Shown piece after piece: positions 50,263 through 59,167 of a stretch of 64,000 nt of DNA; within the stretch, counting starts at the first letter, position 1, and each line of letters opens with the position of its first letter. Location: NCBI RefSeq assembly GCF_035989885.1, contig NZ_CP108518.1, positions 682,001 through 746,000 on the forward strand, written 5' to 3'. Both the position numbers and the translations under genes were made by a program. This stretch comes from Streptomyces sp. NBC_01232 (GTDB lineage: Bacteria; Actinomycetota; Actinomycetes; Streptomycetales; Streptomycetaceae). The notes under the pieces were generated by a model. That model was not told the DNA's origin and ran no database searches. It was given only the letters and a program-made list of their open reading frames with translations.

Positions 50263-51225
50263 TCAGGGCAGTGGCACGCCCCGGGCCGTGATCCAGAGCT
50301 CGTACCACTCCTCGTGTGTGAGCTCGGGCTCCCGCAGTGCCGCGTCGCGGCAGGCGCGGATCCGCTCGGGGCGGGCGCTGCCGATGACCGGTGCGATGCC
50401 GGCGGGGTGCCTCATCAGCCACCACAGCAGGACCGACTCGGGGGTGGTGTCCTTCTGCCGGGCCAGGTCGGCCAGCAGCTCGGCGGTGGCCAGTTCGGCG
50501 GGCGTCTGCTCGCGGCCGGTGAAGCGGCCCTGCGCGAGCGCGCCCCAGGCCTGGAGGCGGATGCCGTGGTCACGGCAGTGCTCCAGCGTCCCGAAAGGGA
50601 AACCGTTCCGGGCGGACGGCGGCGTGTTGAGCAGTACCCCGGCCTCGACCCAGTCCCGGCTGTGCAGGCTCATCTCCAGCTGGTTCGCCACCAGTGGTAC
50701 GTCGAGACGGGCCTGGAGGTGGGCGATCTGCGCGGCACCCATGTTGGACACGCCGAAGGCCCGTACGAGGCCCTGCCGGTGCAGGGAGGTCAGCGCGGCG
50801 GCGATCGAGTCCACGTCCGCCAGCGGATCGGGACGGTGCAGCAGGAGGACGTCGATCACATCGGTCCGCAGCCGGCCCAGGCTCTCCTCCACGCGGCGCG
50901 TGATGCTCTCTCCGCGCAGGTCATAGATGCCCGGGCGCTCCTTGTCGCCCAGCCGGATCCCGCACTTGGTCTGGAGGGTGATGCGCTCGCGCAGCCCGGG
51001 GGTCCGCGCGAGCACCTCGCCGAAGACGGCCTCGGCCTTCCCGTGCCGGTAGATGTCGGCGTGGTCGAAGGTGGTGATCCCGCTGTCCAGGGCGGCGCCG
51101 ACGGCCGCTTCGGCGGCATCGATGTCGGCGGGCCCGTAGGGGTCGGGGTCCCAGCTCCCGCCCAGGCCCATGCAGCCGTACAGCACCCGGTCGCCACCAC
51201 TCTTGCTCGCACTCGCGTTCGTCAC
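50263..51225 (-). CDS. Aldo/keto reductase (YdhF-like)
   Basis: 320 residues forming one TIM barrel. Catalytic Asp and Tyr lie in TTFDHADIYRHGKAE, Lys in LQTKCGIR and His in LLLHRPDPL; VIGSARPERI binds NADPH phosphate. GCMGLGGSWD and SNMGAAQIAHLQARLDVPLV place it near E. coli YdhF. It reduces aldehydes or ketones; the true substrate is unknown. GTG 51225. Divergent from the NarL-type kinase gene. Confidence 0.9.
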   Translation of the reverse strand: MTNASASKSGGDRVLYGCMGLGGSWDPDPYGPADIDAAEAAVGAALDSGITTFDHADIYRHGKAEAVFGEVLARTPGLRERITLQTKCGIRLGDKERPGIYDLRGESITRRVEESLGRLRTDVIDVLLLHRPDPLADVDSIAAALTSLHRQGLVRAFGVSNMGAAQIAHLQARLDVPLVANQLEMSLHSRDWVEAGVLLNTPPSARNGFPFGTLEHCRDHGIRLQAWGALAQGRFTGREQTPAELATAELLADLARQKDTTPESVLLWWLMRHPAGIAPVIGSARPERIRACRDAALREPELTHEEWYELWITARGVPLP

Positions 51226-51393
51226 GCCACCACCCTAGGGCGTCGCGGACGCGGTGCGGCCGCCCGGAGCCGGGCACGAGCACGGCGACGGAGTCCGGGC
51301 GCGGCCACAGCCCTCGGCCCTGGCTCGGGTACTACGTGGGGAGTACTCCGGAAACGCTACGCCGGGGTGACGCGGGTGACGGAAGGCGCGGTC

Positions 51394-51399
51394 TAGCGT
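51394..51399 (+). promoter_or_regulatory. Candidate -10 box (TAGCGT) of a leaderless promoter
   Basis: TAGCGT ends six bases before the ATG of the sensor kinase gene at 51406, and no ribosome site is present, so the transcript probably starts at the ATG. About 50 bp upstream, GTACT and AGTAC (51329-51346) form an inverted repeat with an eight-base spacer that might bind the response regulator. Confidence 0.4.
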
Positions 51400-51405
51400 G
51401 GCTGT

Positions 51406-52611
51406 ATGGACGAGCTGCGCGAACGCCCGGGTCCCCCGTGGCGGCGATGGGTGGAGCGGACCGGGCGGGGCCCGGCCTGGCGCTCCGCGCTGCTCGTCGC
51501 CGTCTTCGCACAGATCGGCGCCGGGTGGGCGGCGCACGCCCAGAGCGGCCGGGTGGCCCTGGACGGCTTCGCCCGGCTCCTGCTGCTGCTCGGGCCCGCG
51601 CTGCTCGTGGTGCGGCATCGGTATCCGGTGGCCGTGGTGTATGGGGTCAGCATCATCACCCTGGTCTATGTGGGCGCCGGGTATCCGTACGGCCCGGTGT
51701 TCCTCAGCCTGGCCCTGGCCTGCTTCGCAGCCGTCGTCGCCGGACACCGCCGGGCCGCCTGGGGCGCCGTCGGCCTGCTCTGGGCCGGACACCTGCTCAT
51801 CGGGCACTGGCTCTACCGATGGCTCCCGCCCGCCGGGGACGGCCCGACGCCCTGGGCGCAGGAAGTGGGCATCACCGCATGGGTGCTCGCGGTGCTCGCC
51901 GTCGCCGAGCTGGTGCGCGTACGCCGGGAGCAGTGGGCCCGCGAACGGGCCGAGCGGGCGGCCGCGGAGAGGCGCCGGGTGGACGAGGAGCGGCTGCGGA
52001 TCGCGCGTGAACTGCACGACGTCCTCGCCCACAGCATCTCCTTGATCAATGTCCAGGCGGGGGTGGGGCTGGCCCTGCTCGACTCCGATCCCGAGCAGGC
52101 GCGTACGGCGCTCGCCACCATCAAGGCGGCGAGCAAGGAGGCGCTGGGCGAGGTGCGGCAGGTCCTCGACACCCTGCGCTCTCCCGGCGAGGCACCGCGC
52201 TCCCCCGCACCTGGTCTCGACCGTCTCCCCGAGCTCGTGGAACAGGCGGCAGCGGCCGGCCTGAGTGTGGACGTGTCGGTGGACGGCGAGGCCCGAGCGC
52301 TGGCGCCCGGCGTGGACCTCGCCGCCTTCCGCATCCTGCAGGAAGCCCTGACCAATGTGATGCGGCACTCCGGGTCGCGCACCGCCCGTATCCGCCTCAC
52401 CTGGCAGCCGAACGTCCTGGAGCTGCGCGTGGACGACGACGGTCCGGCCGCGGGCGGCGTCTCGGACGGCAGCGGGAATGGTCTCATCGGGATGCGCGAA
52501 CGGGCTGCTGCCCTGGGCGGCAGCGTGGAAGCCGGCCCGCAGGCGGACGGCGGCTTCCGGGTGGTCGCCGGACTCCCGCTGCAGGCCGCTTCGTCCGAGG
52601 AGGACCTGTGA
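51406..52611 (+). CDS. NarL-type sensor histidine kinase
   Basis: 401 residues. Four to five membrane helices lie in residues 25-170. The HisKA_3 domain follows, with the phospho-acceptor His204 in RIARELHDVLAHSISLINVQ. The HATPase domain has the N box ILQEALTNVMRHSG and the G box GSGNGLIGMRERAAALGG. It senses an unknown membrane signal and phosphorylates the regulator encoded next, with which it overlaps by GTGA. Confidence 0.92.
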   Translation: MDELRERPGPPWRRWVERTGRGPAWRSALLVAVFAQIGAGWAAHAQSGRVALDGFARLLLLLGPALLVVRHRYPVAVVYGVSIITLVYVGAGYPYGPVFLSLALACFAAVVAGHRRAAWGAVGLLWAGHLLIGHWLYRWLPPAGDGPTPWAQEVGITAWVLAVLAVAELVRVRREQWARERAERAAAERRRVDEERLRIARELHDVLAHSISLINVQAGVGLALLDSDPEQARTALATIKAASKEALGEVRQVLDTLRSPGEAPRSPAPGLDRLPELVEQAAAAGLSVDVSVDGEARALAPGVDLAAFRILQEALTNVMRHSGSRTARIRLTWQPNVLELRVDDDGPAAGGVSDGSGNGLIGMRERAAALGGSVEAGPQADGGFRVVAGLPLQAASSEEDL

Positions 52612-53273
52612 TCCGCGTACTGCTCGCCGACGACCAACTGCTCGTCCGGGCCGGGTTCCGGGCGCTGCTCGACGCCCAGCCCGACATCGAGGTGGTGGGC
52701 GAGGCCGCCGACGGCGACGAGGCCGTCCGTCTGGTGGCGGAGCTGCGCCCCGACGTCGTGCTCATGGACATCCGGATGCCGGTGCTGGACGGGCTCACCG
52801 CGACCCGCAGGATCGGCGAGGACGGGTCGCTGGCCGACGTGCGGGTGGTCATGCTCACCACCTTCGAGCTCGACGAGTACGTCTTCGAGGCGATCCGGTC
52901 GGGCGCCTCCGGCTTCCTGGTCAAGGACACCGAGCCGGAGGAACTGCTGCGCGCGGTCCGGGCGGTGGTCGCGGGTGACGCCCTGCTCTCGCCCGGCGTC
53001 ACCCGCCGCCTCATCGCGGAGTTCGCCGCCCGCTCGAAGCAGCCCTCCGCGGCAGCCGGGCTGGGCCGGCTCACCGACCGGGAACGGGAGGTGATGGCGC
53101 TGGTGGGCATGGGCCTGTCCAATGAGGAGATCGCCCGCCGGCTCGTCGTCAGCCCCCTCACGGCCAAGACGCACGTCAGCCGCGCCATGGTCAAACTCGG
53201 CGCCCGCGACCGCGCCCAACTGGTCGTCCTGGCCTATGAATCCGGCCTGGTACGCCCCGGCTGGCTCGGCTGA
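52608..53273 (+). CDS. NarL/LuxR-family response regulator
   Basis: 221 residues. Receiver domain 1-120 with Asp54 (VVLMDIRMPVLDG) and Lys in GFLVKDTEPEEL. The LuxR HTH is at about 150-212 (LTDREREVMALVGMGLSNEE, then TAKTHVSRAMVKLGARDRAQ). The GTG start overlaps the kinase stop (GTGA). No nearby target gene is evident apart from possible autoregulation or the divergent aldo/keto reductase. Confidence 0.93.
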   Translation: MIRVLLADDQLLVRAGFRALLDAQPDIEVVGEAADGDEAVRLVAELRPDVVLMDIRMPVLDGLTATRRIGEDGSLADVRVVMLTTFELDEYVFEAIRSGASGFLVKDTEPEELLRAVRAVVAGDALLSPGVTRRLIAEFAARSKQPSAAAGLGRLTDREREVMALVGMGLSNEEIARRLVVSPLTAKTHVSRAMVKLGARDRAQLVVLAYESGLVRPGWLG

Positions 53274-53879
53274 GGGACGCGACGACGGAGGCCGTCAGCA
53301 CCCGGCCGAGGGCGACCACCGAGCAGGCCGGCCACTCGAGCGGGCGCCCGCACGCGCGCGGCCGGCAACAGCGTCCGGCATCGCCACCGCGGCCTGCCCT
53401 TCGGTACCGGCTCGCCACCTACTCGCAGCACTGCCGGTTGCAGGCCGGGCCGCCGGATCCATCCCACACGGCGGGCCAGGGAGGCTGTCGGAGTCCGGCC
53501 GGGACTCGGCATCCGGCAACTCTCGGCCGGCCGCTCCCCCTACGCACCACCAGCAGGGGCGGTCGATCGGCGGACTCCCGCACCTTCCCGGCGGCCGTGG
53601 CGCTGGGCGACCTCAACGGAGACGGCCGGCTCGACGCCGTCGTCGCCATGGCGACCACCGGCCGCCCCACCCAGCACGGTACGGAGAAGATGGGCAGCAT
53701 CGTCGAGCTGCTCGGCGACGGGACCGGCGCGCAACGCAGCCACCCGCTGACCTGCCCGCTCGGCGATCCTCCGACCCGGCCTCAGGGAGACGTTCGTTCA
53801 CAGGTGCCAGGACGCGTTGTCGGTCCGCTCGGGCATGATCGGCGGCGAGCAGGCGTTGCGATGTGGGGGGTGATGCGAC
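53274..53879. other. 606-bp gap with a decayed gene
   Basis: No intact gene. The middle holds an FG-GAP repeat fragment (listed separately). The first 280 bases are Pro/Arg-coding in all frames, with no recognisable product; the last 130 bases form the leader of the HEAT-like gene. Confidence 0.6.
53560..53745 (+). pseudogene. Fragment of an FG-GAP/VCBS-repeat gene
   Basis: The frame in this stretch reads SRTFPAAVALGDLNGDGRLD, then AVVAMATTGRPTQHGTEKMG and SIVELLGDGTG. GDLNGDGRLD is the calcium-binding core of an FG-GAP repeat, as found in secreted beta-propeller proteins. Only one blade remains, with no signal peptide or further repeats, so it is a relic. Confidence 0.6.
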
Positions 53880-54905
53880 ATGGACGCGTGGCGGATGGAT
53901 CCGACGTTCGCGATGTGCGAGGCGCGGGTGGACGGGGCTGAGCTGTCCTCGCTCGCGGGCGGGCCGTTCGACGTGCGGGCGGTGGTGGCCGGCGTCCGGC
54001 CCGAGGCAAAGGACGGATTCCTGCTCGACGAAGTCCCCTGGACGCACTTCCCGCAGGGGGATCGCGTCAGGGAGGCCGTGCACCTGCTCCACACCCGCGA
54101 CTCGCCGGTCAGCGCCGGAACGGGCGTTGTGGGCGGCATGTACGCCAACGACATGAGGGCCGCAGCCGCGCTCGCCGTACCCTTCCTGATCCGGATCGCC
54201 ACCGACGCCCGCCACCCGCACCGCGCCGACGCGCTCGCCGAGACCTCCTCCCCGGCCCGCGCCGGCCACTTCGGCGTCGCCTCACGCGAAGAACTGCTCC
54301 TCCACCGCGGCGACACCCGGTACAACGACGACTACGACGACTACGGCGTCGAGGTGACCGGTTACCCCGCGGGCTGGTCGGTCACCGCCGCCCGAGCCGC
54401 GATCACCGCCGACACCGCACTCCTGCAACCCCTCCTCGACGACCCCGACCCCATCATCCGCATCGACGCCGCCTACGCCCTGGCCACCGCCACCGACCGC
54501 GACCACTCGGTCCGAACCGCCTTCCGCACCCGGCTCGCCGCCGAGCAGGACCCGATCGTCCGCGCCGCCCTCGTCCTCGCCACCGCCGAAGCCACCCGCG
54601 CCCACCCCCACCCGGCGACCACCACATGGGTACGAGAGCAGTGGCGGGACCGGACCCAGGCTCCCGAGGTCTGCCTGGCCGCCGCGATCGGCTGGCTCTG
54701 CCTCACCGACGGGGCCGCTCCCAACGACCTGCGCGCCACCGTCGACCACCTCGCCACCGACGAACGCGCCCACGTCATGGAAGCCCTGCCCTGGATGGTC
54801 TTCGCCGGCGGATCCGGCGAGACGGGCCTGCAGCGCTGCGTCCGCACCATGCTCCACCCCGAACTCCCCGAACCGGACGACGACCCGTGGGCCCTGCTCC
54901 TCTGA
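53880..54905 (+). CDS. HEAT-repeat-like protein, hypothetical
   Basis: 341 residues, soluble, helical. Repeating pairs such as ALLQPLLDDPDPIIRIDAAY and TRLAAEQDPIVRAALVLATA have the HEAT pattern (DPxxxRxxAAxAL). AAAALAVPFLIRIATDARHP is typical of HEAT proteins found with immunity genes and other streptomycete hypotheticals. It may bind a partner protein; no enzyme motif is visible. ATG 53880 with a GGGGGTG run upstream. A minus-strand relic of a similar protein lies directly downstream. Confidence 0.65.
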   Translation: MDAWRMDPTFAMCEARVDGAELSSLAGGPFDVRAVVAGVRPEAKDGFLLDEVPWTHFPQGDRVREAVHLLHTRDSPVSAGTGVVGGMYANDMRAAAALAVPFLIRIATDARHPHRADALAETSSPARAGHFGVASREELLLHRGDTRYNDDYDDYGVEVTGYPAGWSVTAARAAITADTALLQPLLDDPDPIIRIDAAYALATATDRDHSVRTAFRTRLAAEQDPIVRAALVLATAEATRAHPHPATTTWVREQWRDRTQAPEVCLAAAIGWLCLTDGAAPNDLRATVDHLATDERAHVMEALPWMVFAGGSGETGLQRCVRTMLHPELPEPDDDPWALLL

Positions 54906-55142
54906 CGCCGCAGCTGCCCGAACGGCGGCATCCTCATCACGGGCCAGTACCGCCGCCGTACTCCTGCCTGCGAGCACGGCACGGTGAGCCGCGTACTGCA
55001 TCTCGATCTTTGGAGGGTTGGCGTGTTCGAGGATCGTCCGGAGCAACGCGATCATGCCGGAGCGGCTGGTGACGGAATCGGTCACCGCGAGATCCCACAG
55101 GAACGGCACCGCCTCGACCGTCGCGTCGAGGACAGCGACTAC
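54903..55142 (-). pseudogene. Inverted relic of a second HEAT-like gene
   Basis: The minus strand reads VVAVLDATVEAVPFLWDLAV, then SGMIALLRTILEHANPPK, then YAAHRAVLAGRSTAAVLARD, ending in AAVRAAA. The A-VPFL--[IL]A pattern followed by a helix pair resembles AVPFLIRIATDARHPHRADA in the plus-strand gene just upstream. The frame has no credible start and then runs antisense into that gene. I read it as the remnant of a paralogue lying tail-to-tail with it. Confidence 0.5.
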
Positions 55143-56110
55143 TGACCGTGCGGTGCTTGCAGTTCTTCCCCCGCGTACAGCCCCGTGAGTTCGGCGGCGA
55201 TCCGAGCCAGCCACTGCCTTACCTCCGGCGGCTCCAGTACCTCGACCCGCGCTCCCAGCCCGGCCAGATGCCCTGCGACGGCCTTGGCGGCCGGGCCGTC
55301 GACCCACACCTCGGTCCAGCCGTCGGGCAGCTGACCGCCGACGCGCACGCGGCCGCCGAGGAACCGTTGCAGCAGGGCCAGCGTGTCAGGGCGGACCCGG
55401 GCCCGCGCGGTCACCGCGTACATGCCGTCCTGGAAGGCTCCGGACAGTGTCCGCCACGCCGTGGCGAGGTCGAAGTCGGGCGGCCGGACCACCGGTTCGC
55501 CGGTCGGCTCGACGGAGGTGACCCGGCTGAGCCGGAAGGTGCGCAGGCCCTTGTCCGTACCGGCGACCAGGTAGTCCACCCCCGCCTTGGCCACGAGTCC
55601 GAGGGGGTCGACGGTGCGTTCGCCGGCTGGTTTGCCGACGCCCGCGTACCCGAGGCGGACGCGGATCCCGTCCACGACGGCGCCCTGGAGCGCGGAGCGG
55701 TGGGCGGCATCGGCGGTGACGGCGTTGCGGGACCAGTCCGTGGCGTCGACGACCCCTGCGCGGGTCGCGGCCTGGGCCTGCGCCCGCAAGGTCGACGGCA
55801 GGGCCTGGACCAGCTTGCGCACCGTGGTGCGCAGTTCGGGGGTGGCCGACAGGGGTCCGGCGACGAGGAAGAGCGCCCGGATCTCGTCGGCGGTCAGCCC
55901 GGTGAGGTTGGTACGGGCCCCGCCGACGAGGGACCAGCCGCCGCCGCGGCCGCGCTGCGAGTAGACCGGGATGCCGGACGCGGCCAAAGCCTCCAGATCT
56001 CGGCGCGCGGTGCGCTCGGACACCTCCAGCTCGGCGGCCACTTCGGCGACGGTGACGCGGCCTCGTTCTTGGAGGAAGAGCAGGGTTGCCACCAGCCGGT
56101 CGGCTCTCAT
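55139..56110 (-). CDS. HTH/WYL-domain transcriptional regulator (YafY-like)
   Basis: 323 residues. The N-terminal DeoR-type HTH reads ADRLVATLLFLQERGRVTVA, then ELEVSERTARRDLEAL; the WYL domain (about 135-220) contains RVRLGYAG and the LGLVAKAGVDYLVAGTDK strand pair; a WCX-type C-terminus follows. WYL proteins sense nucleic acid or small ligands. ATG 56110 has AAGGAGG ten bases upstream. Divergent from the TIGR03086 gene across a paired TGGCCA site. Confidence 0.9.
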   Translation of the reverse strand: MRADRLVATLLFLQERGRVTVAEVAAELEVSERTARRDLEALAASGIPVYSQRGRGGGWSLVGGARTNLTGLTADEIRALFLVAGPLSATPELRTTVRKLVQALPSTLRAQAQAATRAGVVDATDWSRNAVTADAAHRSALQGAVVDGIRVRLGYAGVGKPAGERTVDPLGLVAKAGVDYLVAGTDKGLRTFRLSRVTSVEPTGEPVVRPPDFDLATAWRTLSGAFQDGMYAVTARARVRPDTLALLQRFLGGRVRVGGQLPDGWTEVWVDGPAAKAVAGHLAGLGARVEVLEPPEVRQWLARIAAELTGLYAGEELQAPHGQ

Positions 56111-56168
56111 GTGCCCTGTTCCTCCTTCGTGGGTGCCGCGTCGTCGCCATTCATTCTCTTCGGGAAAC

Positions 56169-56185
56169 TGGCCAGAAGGTGGCCA
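56169..56185. promoter_or_regulatory. Paired TGGCCA operator candidate
   Basis: TGGCCA-GAAGG-TGGCCA: two copies of a six-base palindrome spaced 11 bp centre to centre, one helical turn, in the 97-base divergent gap between the WYL regulator and the TIGR03086 gene. Likely bound by the WYL regulator; inferred from position. Confidence 0.45.
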
Positions 56186-56207
56186 CTTTCGCTTCCAGGA
56201 TGAACTC

Positions 56208-56843
56208 ATGAACAAGACCGAGCAGCTCATCGAGACCCCGTCCGACGCCACCGTTACCGTCGCCGCCCCCATCTCCTTCGATCCGCGGACCGACCTCGCC
56301 GCGGCCGTCGACCTGGCGGGACGTACGCTGGCCGCCGTCCGGCCCGAGCAGTACGACGCCCCGACCCCCTGCGAGGAGTTCGACGTACGGCGACTGTCGA
56401 GCCACCTCGTCGCGGTCGTCCGGCGGATCTCGGTGATCGGGCGCGGCGAGGACCCGTTCAGTGTCCCGTCCTTCGCCGACGAGATCGCCGACGGCGCATG
56501 GGCGGCGGCCTGGGTGCCGGGGGCCCGTGAGGTCGCCGAGGTGTGGGCGGATCCCGGCATCCTCGGCCGGCAGCTGATCCTGCCGATGGGTGTCCTGCCC
56601 GGCGCGGCCGCCGCGGCCGTCTACACCCACGAACTCACTGTGCACACCTGGGACCTGGCCAGGGCGACCGGACAGGAGCCGGACTGGGACCCGGCCCTCA
56701 TCGAGCGTGTGATCGGCGTCGTACGTCGCGCACTGCCGGCCGAAACCCGCGGCGGGCGGATCCCCTTCGCGCAAGTGGTGGCCGTGGACCCCGAGGCGCC
56801 GGCCATCGACCGGCTGGTGGCCTGGGCCGGACGCCGGCCCTGA
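56208..56843 (+). CDS. TIGR03086-family metal-binding protein (DinB/mycothiol-dependent-like)
   Basis: 211 residues. TPCEEFDVRRLSSHLVAVVR carries the P-C-x-x-[FW]-x-V-x-x-L--H pattern of the maleylpyruvate isomerase/DinB-like fold, and YTHELTVHTWDLARATGQ gives the two further metal His residues. Members are zinc-binding and many use mycothiol. The function here is unknown; the divergent WYL regulator probably controls it. ATG 56208 with AGGA eight bases upstream. Confidence 0.85.
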   Translation: MNKTEQLIETPSDATVTVAAPISFDPRTDLAAAVDLAGRTLAAVRPEQYDAPTPCEEFDVRRLSSHLVAVVRRISVIGRGEDPFSVPSFADEIADGAWAAAWVPGAREVAEVWADPGILGRQLILPMGVLPGAAAAAVYTHELTVHTWDLARATGQEPDWDPALIERVIGVVRRALPAETRGGRIPFAQVVAVDPEAPAIDRLVAWAGRRP

Positions 56844-56845
56844 GG

Positions 56846-56860
56846 CCCCCGGTACGGGGG
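56846..56860. terminator. Small hairpin between convergent genes
   Basis: CCCCC-GGTAC-GGGGG, a five-pair stem in the 50-base gap between the TIGR03086 and NACHT genes. Confidence 0.35.
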
Positions 56861-56893
56861 ACGGCCTGCTGGACGAATCGAGTACGCAGACAC

Positions 56894-59167
56894 TCAGGGC
56901 ACGGGGGGAGGGAGCGGGTTGCGCCGGAACCAGTGCTGGAGTTCGCGGTGCCGGTACTGGTACCCCGCCCCGCTGTACCGCAGCAGCCCTGCCCCCGCCG
57001 CCCAGTCCAGGAACCGTCCGACCCGGAACGGTAGCTTCGCCCGCGCACACACCAGGAACACCAGATACCGCCGGGAAGCCCGGGCGCCGAAGGCAAGCGC
57101 CGCTGTGATTCCGGCTGCGAGTCCGAACGGCACCCCGGTCGAGGCATCGAACCCCGTCCCGAGCACGAAGCCGGCCGTGATCCCGACTGCGAGCCCGAGA
57201 CGGGCATCGCTCGCGACGGCGGTCCGTCCCCCGCTACCCGTGCCGGGCTCCCGCGAGATACCGGCTGCGATCCAGATGGCGAACCCGCTGGTGAAGCCGG
57301 CGATGAGCCCGGTCGTGATTGCGGACACGATCGCAACCGGGACGACGAACAACAACGATGCCAGGGTCCCGAAGGCGATCCCCGTCGCGATTCCCGTCAG
57401 ACTCCCGAACACAAGTCCCCGCGTGGTCCGGAATACGAGCCCGCCGATGATCCCCGCCAAGAGCCCGATCCAGGTGCCGAACACTTGCCCCAGCGCGATG
57501 AGAACGTGGATCACCAAGTAGAACGGGAACTCGAACCTGGGCAAATATTGGAGCACGAACAAGAACGCGAACGGGATGCTGGCATTGAGAGCGATGGCAC
57601 CGGCGAAACCGACCACGAGGGCCCCGCGCTTCCGAAGGGTCCAGAACCGGTTGTCCCAGCGTTTGGGCTGGCCGGCCGGAATGGCGAATGCTCCCGCCAC
57701 CACTGCGAGCACCGCCACGACAGCCTGCTGCACGGAGTACGGGGCGAGGGGCAGGACTGCGAGGACCGCGAGTGCGCTGAGAAGCACATCCGTGGTGATG
57801 ACCCGTCGGCGTCCGGCGAGTGGCCACAGTTCGTGCAGGAGCAGGTCCGTGGCTCCTGTCGGGCTGTTTCCGCCCGCACGGGCCCGGTTTCCGCCTGCTG
57901 CGCCGGTGGGGTCGAGGTGGGTGGTGAGGTGGTGGAGCCAGCGGTGGACCTCGTCGGCCGTGTACTGGTCCGGGTTGGGAGCGGTCCGGATGGCAGCGGG
58001 GACGTAACGGGCGAGAAGATGTGAATCCACCGCGTGCGCGTGGGGGAGGGTGAGGAGTTCGGCGGGGTCGTCCCGGTGGTAGACGGTGGCGGTGAGTCCG
58101 AGGCGCCAAGGGGTGGACAGCACCGTCGCGAGCATCCCGGTGGGTTCGGCGGCAAGGTGGTCGAGGAACGGCCGCCATCGTGCTTCGTCGAACGCGCGGC
58201 CTGCCAGGTACTCCCGTGCGTCGGTCGCATGGACGGGTTCGATGGCGATGCGTGCGGCGTCGACGACCGTGGTGCGGGGCGCGAGGGTGTCGTAGTGTCC
58301 GGTGCGGCAGGTCAGGATCAGCGGCCCCGCCTCCCGCCCCCGCTGATACGCGTTCAGAGCCTCCACCACGGCAACGGTTCGCGGCGCCGCGTCCGGCACG
58401 CTGCCGGGGCCCGCCGGATCCATTTCGTCGAGACCGTCCAGAACCGGGAGGACCATGCCGTGGTGGACCAGGCCGGCGGCCATCGCCGGCGGCCAGTCGT
58501 ACGCCTCCACCAGCCGCTCACTCAGCAGCTCGGGCAGGGTCTGCCGTTCGATGTCCCACCGGGACAGAGGTATCCGCACCGGCACCGGATCCCCCTCCGC
58601 ACGGTCCTCGACCAGCGCGAGGAGGAGTTCCAGGGCCAGGACGGTCTTACCGGCCCCGGCGGCTCCGGTGATCACCAGCCGTTCCGGCCTGGTCTCCCGG
58701 TAGTAGGCGGCGATGTCCGGCAGCACCGGCCCACCCGGACCGTCCGCGAACAACCGCCCCACCCCGGGCGCCCGCGCCGGCCGGGCCCCGCCCGGCTGAA
58801 GGCGGTAGGCGAGGTTGATACGCCGGGTGTCGTCCCCCAGCAGCTGCCGCCGCACCGCGCCCTCACCGGCCTCCACCTGCCTCGCCAGCGTCGCCGCCCA
58901 CCCCCGCACGAGCCCCGCGTCCGCGAACGCGGCGGTGTTGGCCTGCGACTGCTTCCGCAGTGCCGCCACCGCCACCAACCCCGCGGCCACCGCCAGCGCA
59001 ACCGCCAGCAGCCCCGCGGTATCGGATGCCTCCAGGCCACCGTGGCCCAGCTGCCGCACCACATACCCGCCGCTCGCCACCGCCACCACACCACACACCG
59101 CAGCCACCAGCAGCCACACACGCCCCTGCCGGCGCCCCCCGAGTCCTGTCACCCCCCAACCGTCCAT
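56894..59167 (-). CDS. Membrane-bound NACHT NTPase
   Basis: 757 residues. Two N-terminal helices (about 17-38 and 51-70) precede the NACHT ATPase: Walker A ITGAAGAGKTVLALELLL (Lys174), Walker B VLPVLDGLDEMD (239-250) with the DGLDE seen in NACHT proteins, and sensor-like LILTCRTGHYDTL. From about 480 to 700 a long hydrophobic, glycine-rich region (LAGIIGGLVFRTTRGLVFGS, TGLIAGFTSGFAIWIAAG) forms many helices with GxxxG repeats; a short soluble tail ends in YRHRELQHWFRR. No peptidase, nuclease or TIR effector is attached. ATG 59167; GTG 59170 also possible. Related NACHT proteins act in phage defence, but this architecture is not a proven one. Confidence 0.85.
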   Translation of the reverse strand: MDGWGVTGLGGRRQGRVWLLVAAVCGVVAVASGGYVVRQLGHGGLEASDTAGLLAVALAVAAGLVAVAALRKQSQANTAAFADAGLVRGWAATLARQVEAGEGAVRRQLLGDDTRRINLAYRLQPGGARPARAPGVGRLFADGPGGPVLPDIAAYYRETRPERLVITGAAGAGKTVLALELLLALVEDRAEGDPVPVRIPLSRWDIERQTLPELLSERLVEAYDWPPAMAAGLVHHGMVLPVLDGLDEMDPAGPGSVPDAAPRTVAVVEALNAYQRGREAGPLILTCRTGHYDTLAPRTTVVDAARIAIEPVHATDAREYLAGRAFDEARWRPFLDHLAAEPTGMLATVLSTPWRLGLTATVYHRDDPAELLTLPHAHAVDSHLLARYVPAAIRTAPNPDQYTADEVHRWLHHLTTHLDPTGAAGGNRARAGGNSPTGATDLLLHELWPLAGRRRVITTDVLLSALAVLAVLPLAPYSVQQAVVAVLAVVAGAFAIPAGQPKRWDNRFWTLRKRGALVVGFAGAIALNASIPFAFLFVLQYLPRFEFPFYLVIHVLIALGQVFGTWIGLLAGIIGGLVFRTTRGLVFGSLTGIATGIAFGTLASLLFVVPVAIVSAITTGLIAGFTSGFAIWIAAGISREPGTGSGGRTAVASDARLGLAVGITAGFVLGTGFDASTGVPFGLAAGITAALAFGARASRRYLVFLVCARAKLPFRVGRFLDWAAGAGLLRYSGAGYQYRHRELQHWFRRNPLPPPVP

